A stretch of DNA of 25,272 nucleotides from Nitrospiria bacterium (lineage in GTDB: Bacteria; Nitrospirota; Nitrospiria; Nitrospirales; UBA8639): assembly GCA_030430725.1 (NCBI GenBank), contig JAUIKP010000002.1, forward strand, positions 1 to 25,272, read 5' to 3'. The notes under the pieces are model-generated. The model was given only the letters and a program-made list of their open reading frames with translations, searched no databases and was not told the origin of the DNA. The position numbers were made by a program, and so were the translations under genes. This document shows, in pieces, positions 25,004 through 25,272 of this stretch (position 1 is its first letter; each line of letters starts with the position of its first letter).

Positions 25004-25272
25004 CTAGGGTTTTTGCTTGGGACGGAGAATCAATTGAGCATTTTCCGCATCCAGCGTAACAAGAAAGTGTTTAAGGAAGGACATGCCGAGCAGGCCTTCG
25101 ATGTGTTCTGGAATATCCGGGAGATCGTGGAGGGCTACGGCGACATTCGTGGCCCGTGCGGTTCCAACCGTAATAGAAGAGAGATAATTCATGTTGACTT
25201 GGACGGACCCGCCTGCGGTATTGACGGTCAAGAGTTCATTGTCCGTGGTTCCTAGGATTCCGAGATCAATGG
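25004..25272 (-). CDS. Partial retropepsin-like aspartyl protease (N-terminus outside window)
   Basis: The frame is open from the right edge to a TAG at 25006-25004 (89 codons visible). The visible part matches the second half of clan AA single-domain proteases (gag-asp/TIGR02281-like): IDLGILGTTDNE, then a flap-like strand LLTVNTAGGSVQVNMNYLSSITVGTA, then DLPDIPEHIEGLLGMSFLKHF, in which LLGMSFL is the family signature, and a closing LVTLDAENAQLILRP. The catalytic DTG triad lies beyond the window, so activity cannot be judged. A TTG at 25231 could be read as a start but lies in the middle of the domain. Converges with the beta-helix gene. Confidence 0.7.
   Translation of the reverse strand, partial: IDLGILGTTDNELLTVNTAGGSVQVNMNYLSSITVGTARATNVAVALHDLPDIPEHIEGLLGMSFLKHFLVTLDAENAQLILRPKQKP

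Noticed and set aside
1..25272. CRISPR arrays, insertion sequences, tRNA or rRNA genes
   Set aside because: No regular direct repeats, transposase-like proteins, terminal inverted repeats, or tRNA/rRNA-like segments were found on reading both strands.

Overview
The window reads as chromosome from a Gram-negative, chemolithoautotroph-like bacterium. Gene style, intermediate G+C and the combination of a sigma-54 two-component pair, a hydrogenase-4-like (Hyf) operon, a SulP transporter and short housekeeping genes would fit Nitrospirota (Nitrospira-type nitrite oxidisers). That placement is inference from content; there is no rRNA gene to prove it.

Layout. (1) 1-4106, minus strand: a membrane protein cut by the left edge, a DUF2007/zinc-ribbon protein, then a sensor kinase and sigma-54 response regulator whose genes overlap by 4 bases. 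(2) 4107-5947: an unusually long region without convincing genes. It holds two opposed sigma-54-type promoter candidates (4929-4944 minus, 5302-5317 plus) with two TGCAA-N3-TTGCA palindromes between them, a third such palindrome downstream, and several hairpins. (3) 5948-14950, plus strand: hyfB, hyfC, hyfE, hyfF, a second hyfF-like gene, hyfG and hyfI. (4) 15066-19245, same strand: an exported cupredoxin-like protein, a SulP anion transporter with a STAS domain, and a soluble protein resembling LCIB-type beta-carbonic anhydrases. (5) 19695-23521, minus strand: coaE, trxB, thiI (interrupted by an in-frame amber codon) and a His-rich membrane protein. (6) 23673 to the end: an exported beta-helix protein (plus) and a retropepsin-like protease running off the right edge (minus).

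The most interesting unit is region 4 together with the Hyf-like complex. The large subunit has lost all four Cys ligands of the NiFe site, and both ferredoxin-type subunits (HyfA, HyfH) are missing, while the membrane arm has three antiporter-type subunits and the small subunit keeps its FeS ligands. The complex therefore cannot be a hydrogenase and looks like an ion-translocating, complex-I-related machine with a new job. Its apparent co-transcription with a SulP (possible bicarbonate) transporter and a carbonic-anhydrase-like protein suggests an energy-coupled inorganic-carbon uptake system, analogous in principle to cyanobacterial NDH-1/Cup and to DAB systems but built from other parts. 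Control by the adjacent sigma-54 two-component system through the palindromes is plausible. The assembly is a hypothesis; the individual gene calls are mostly firm.
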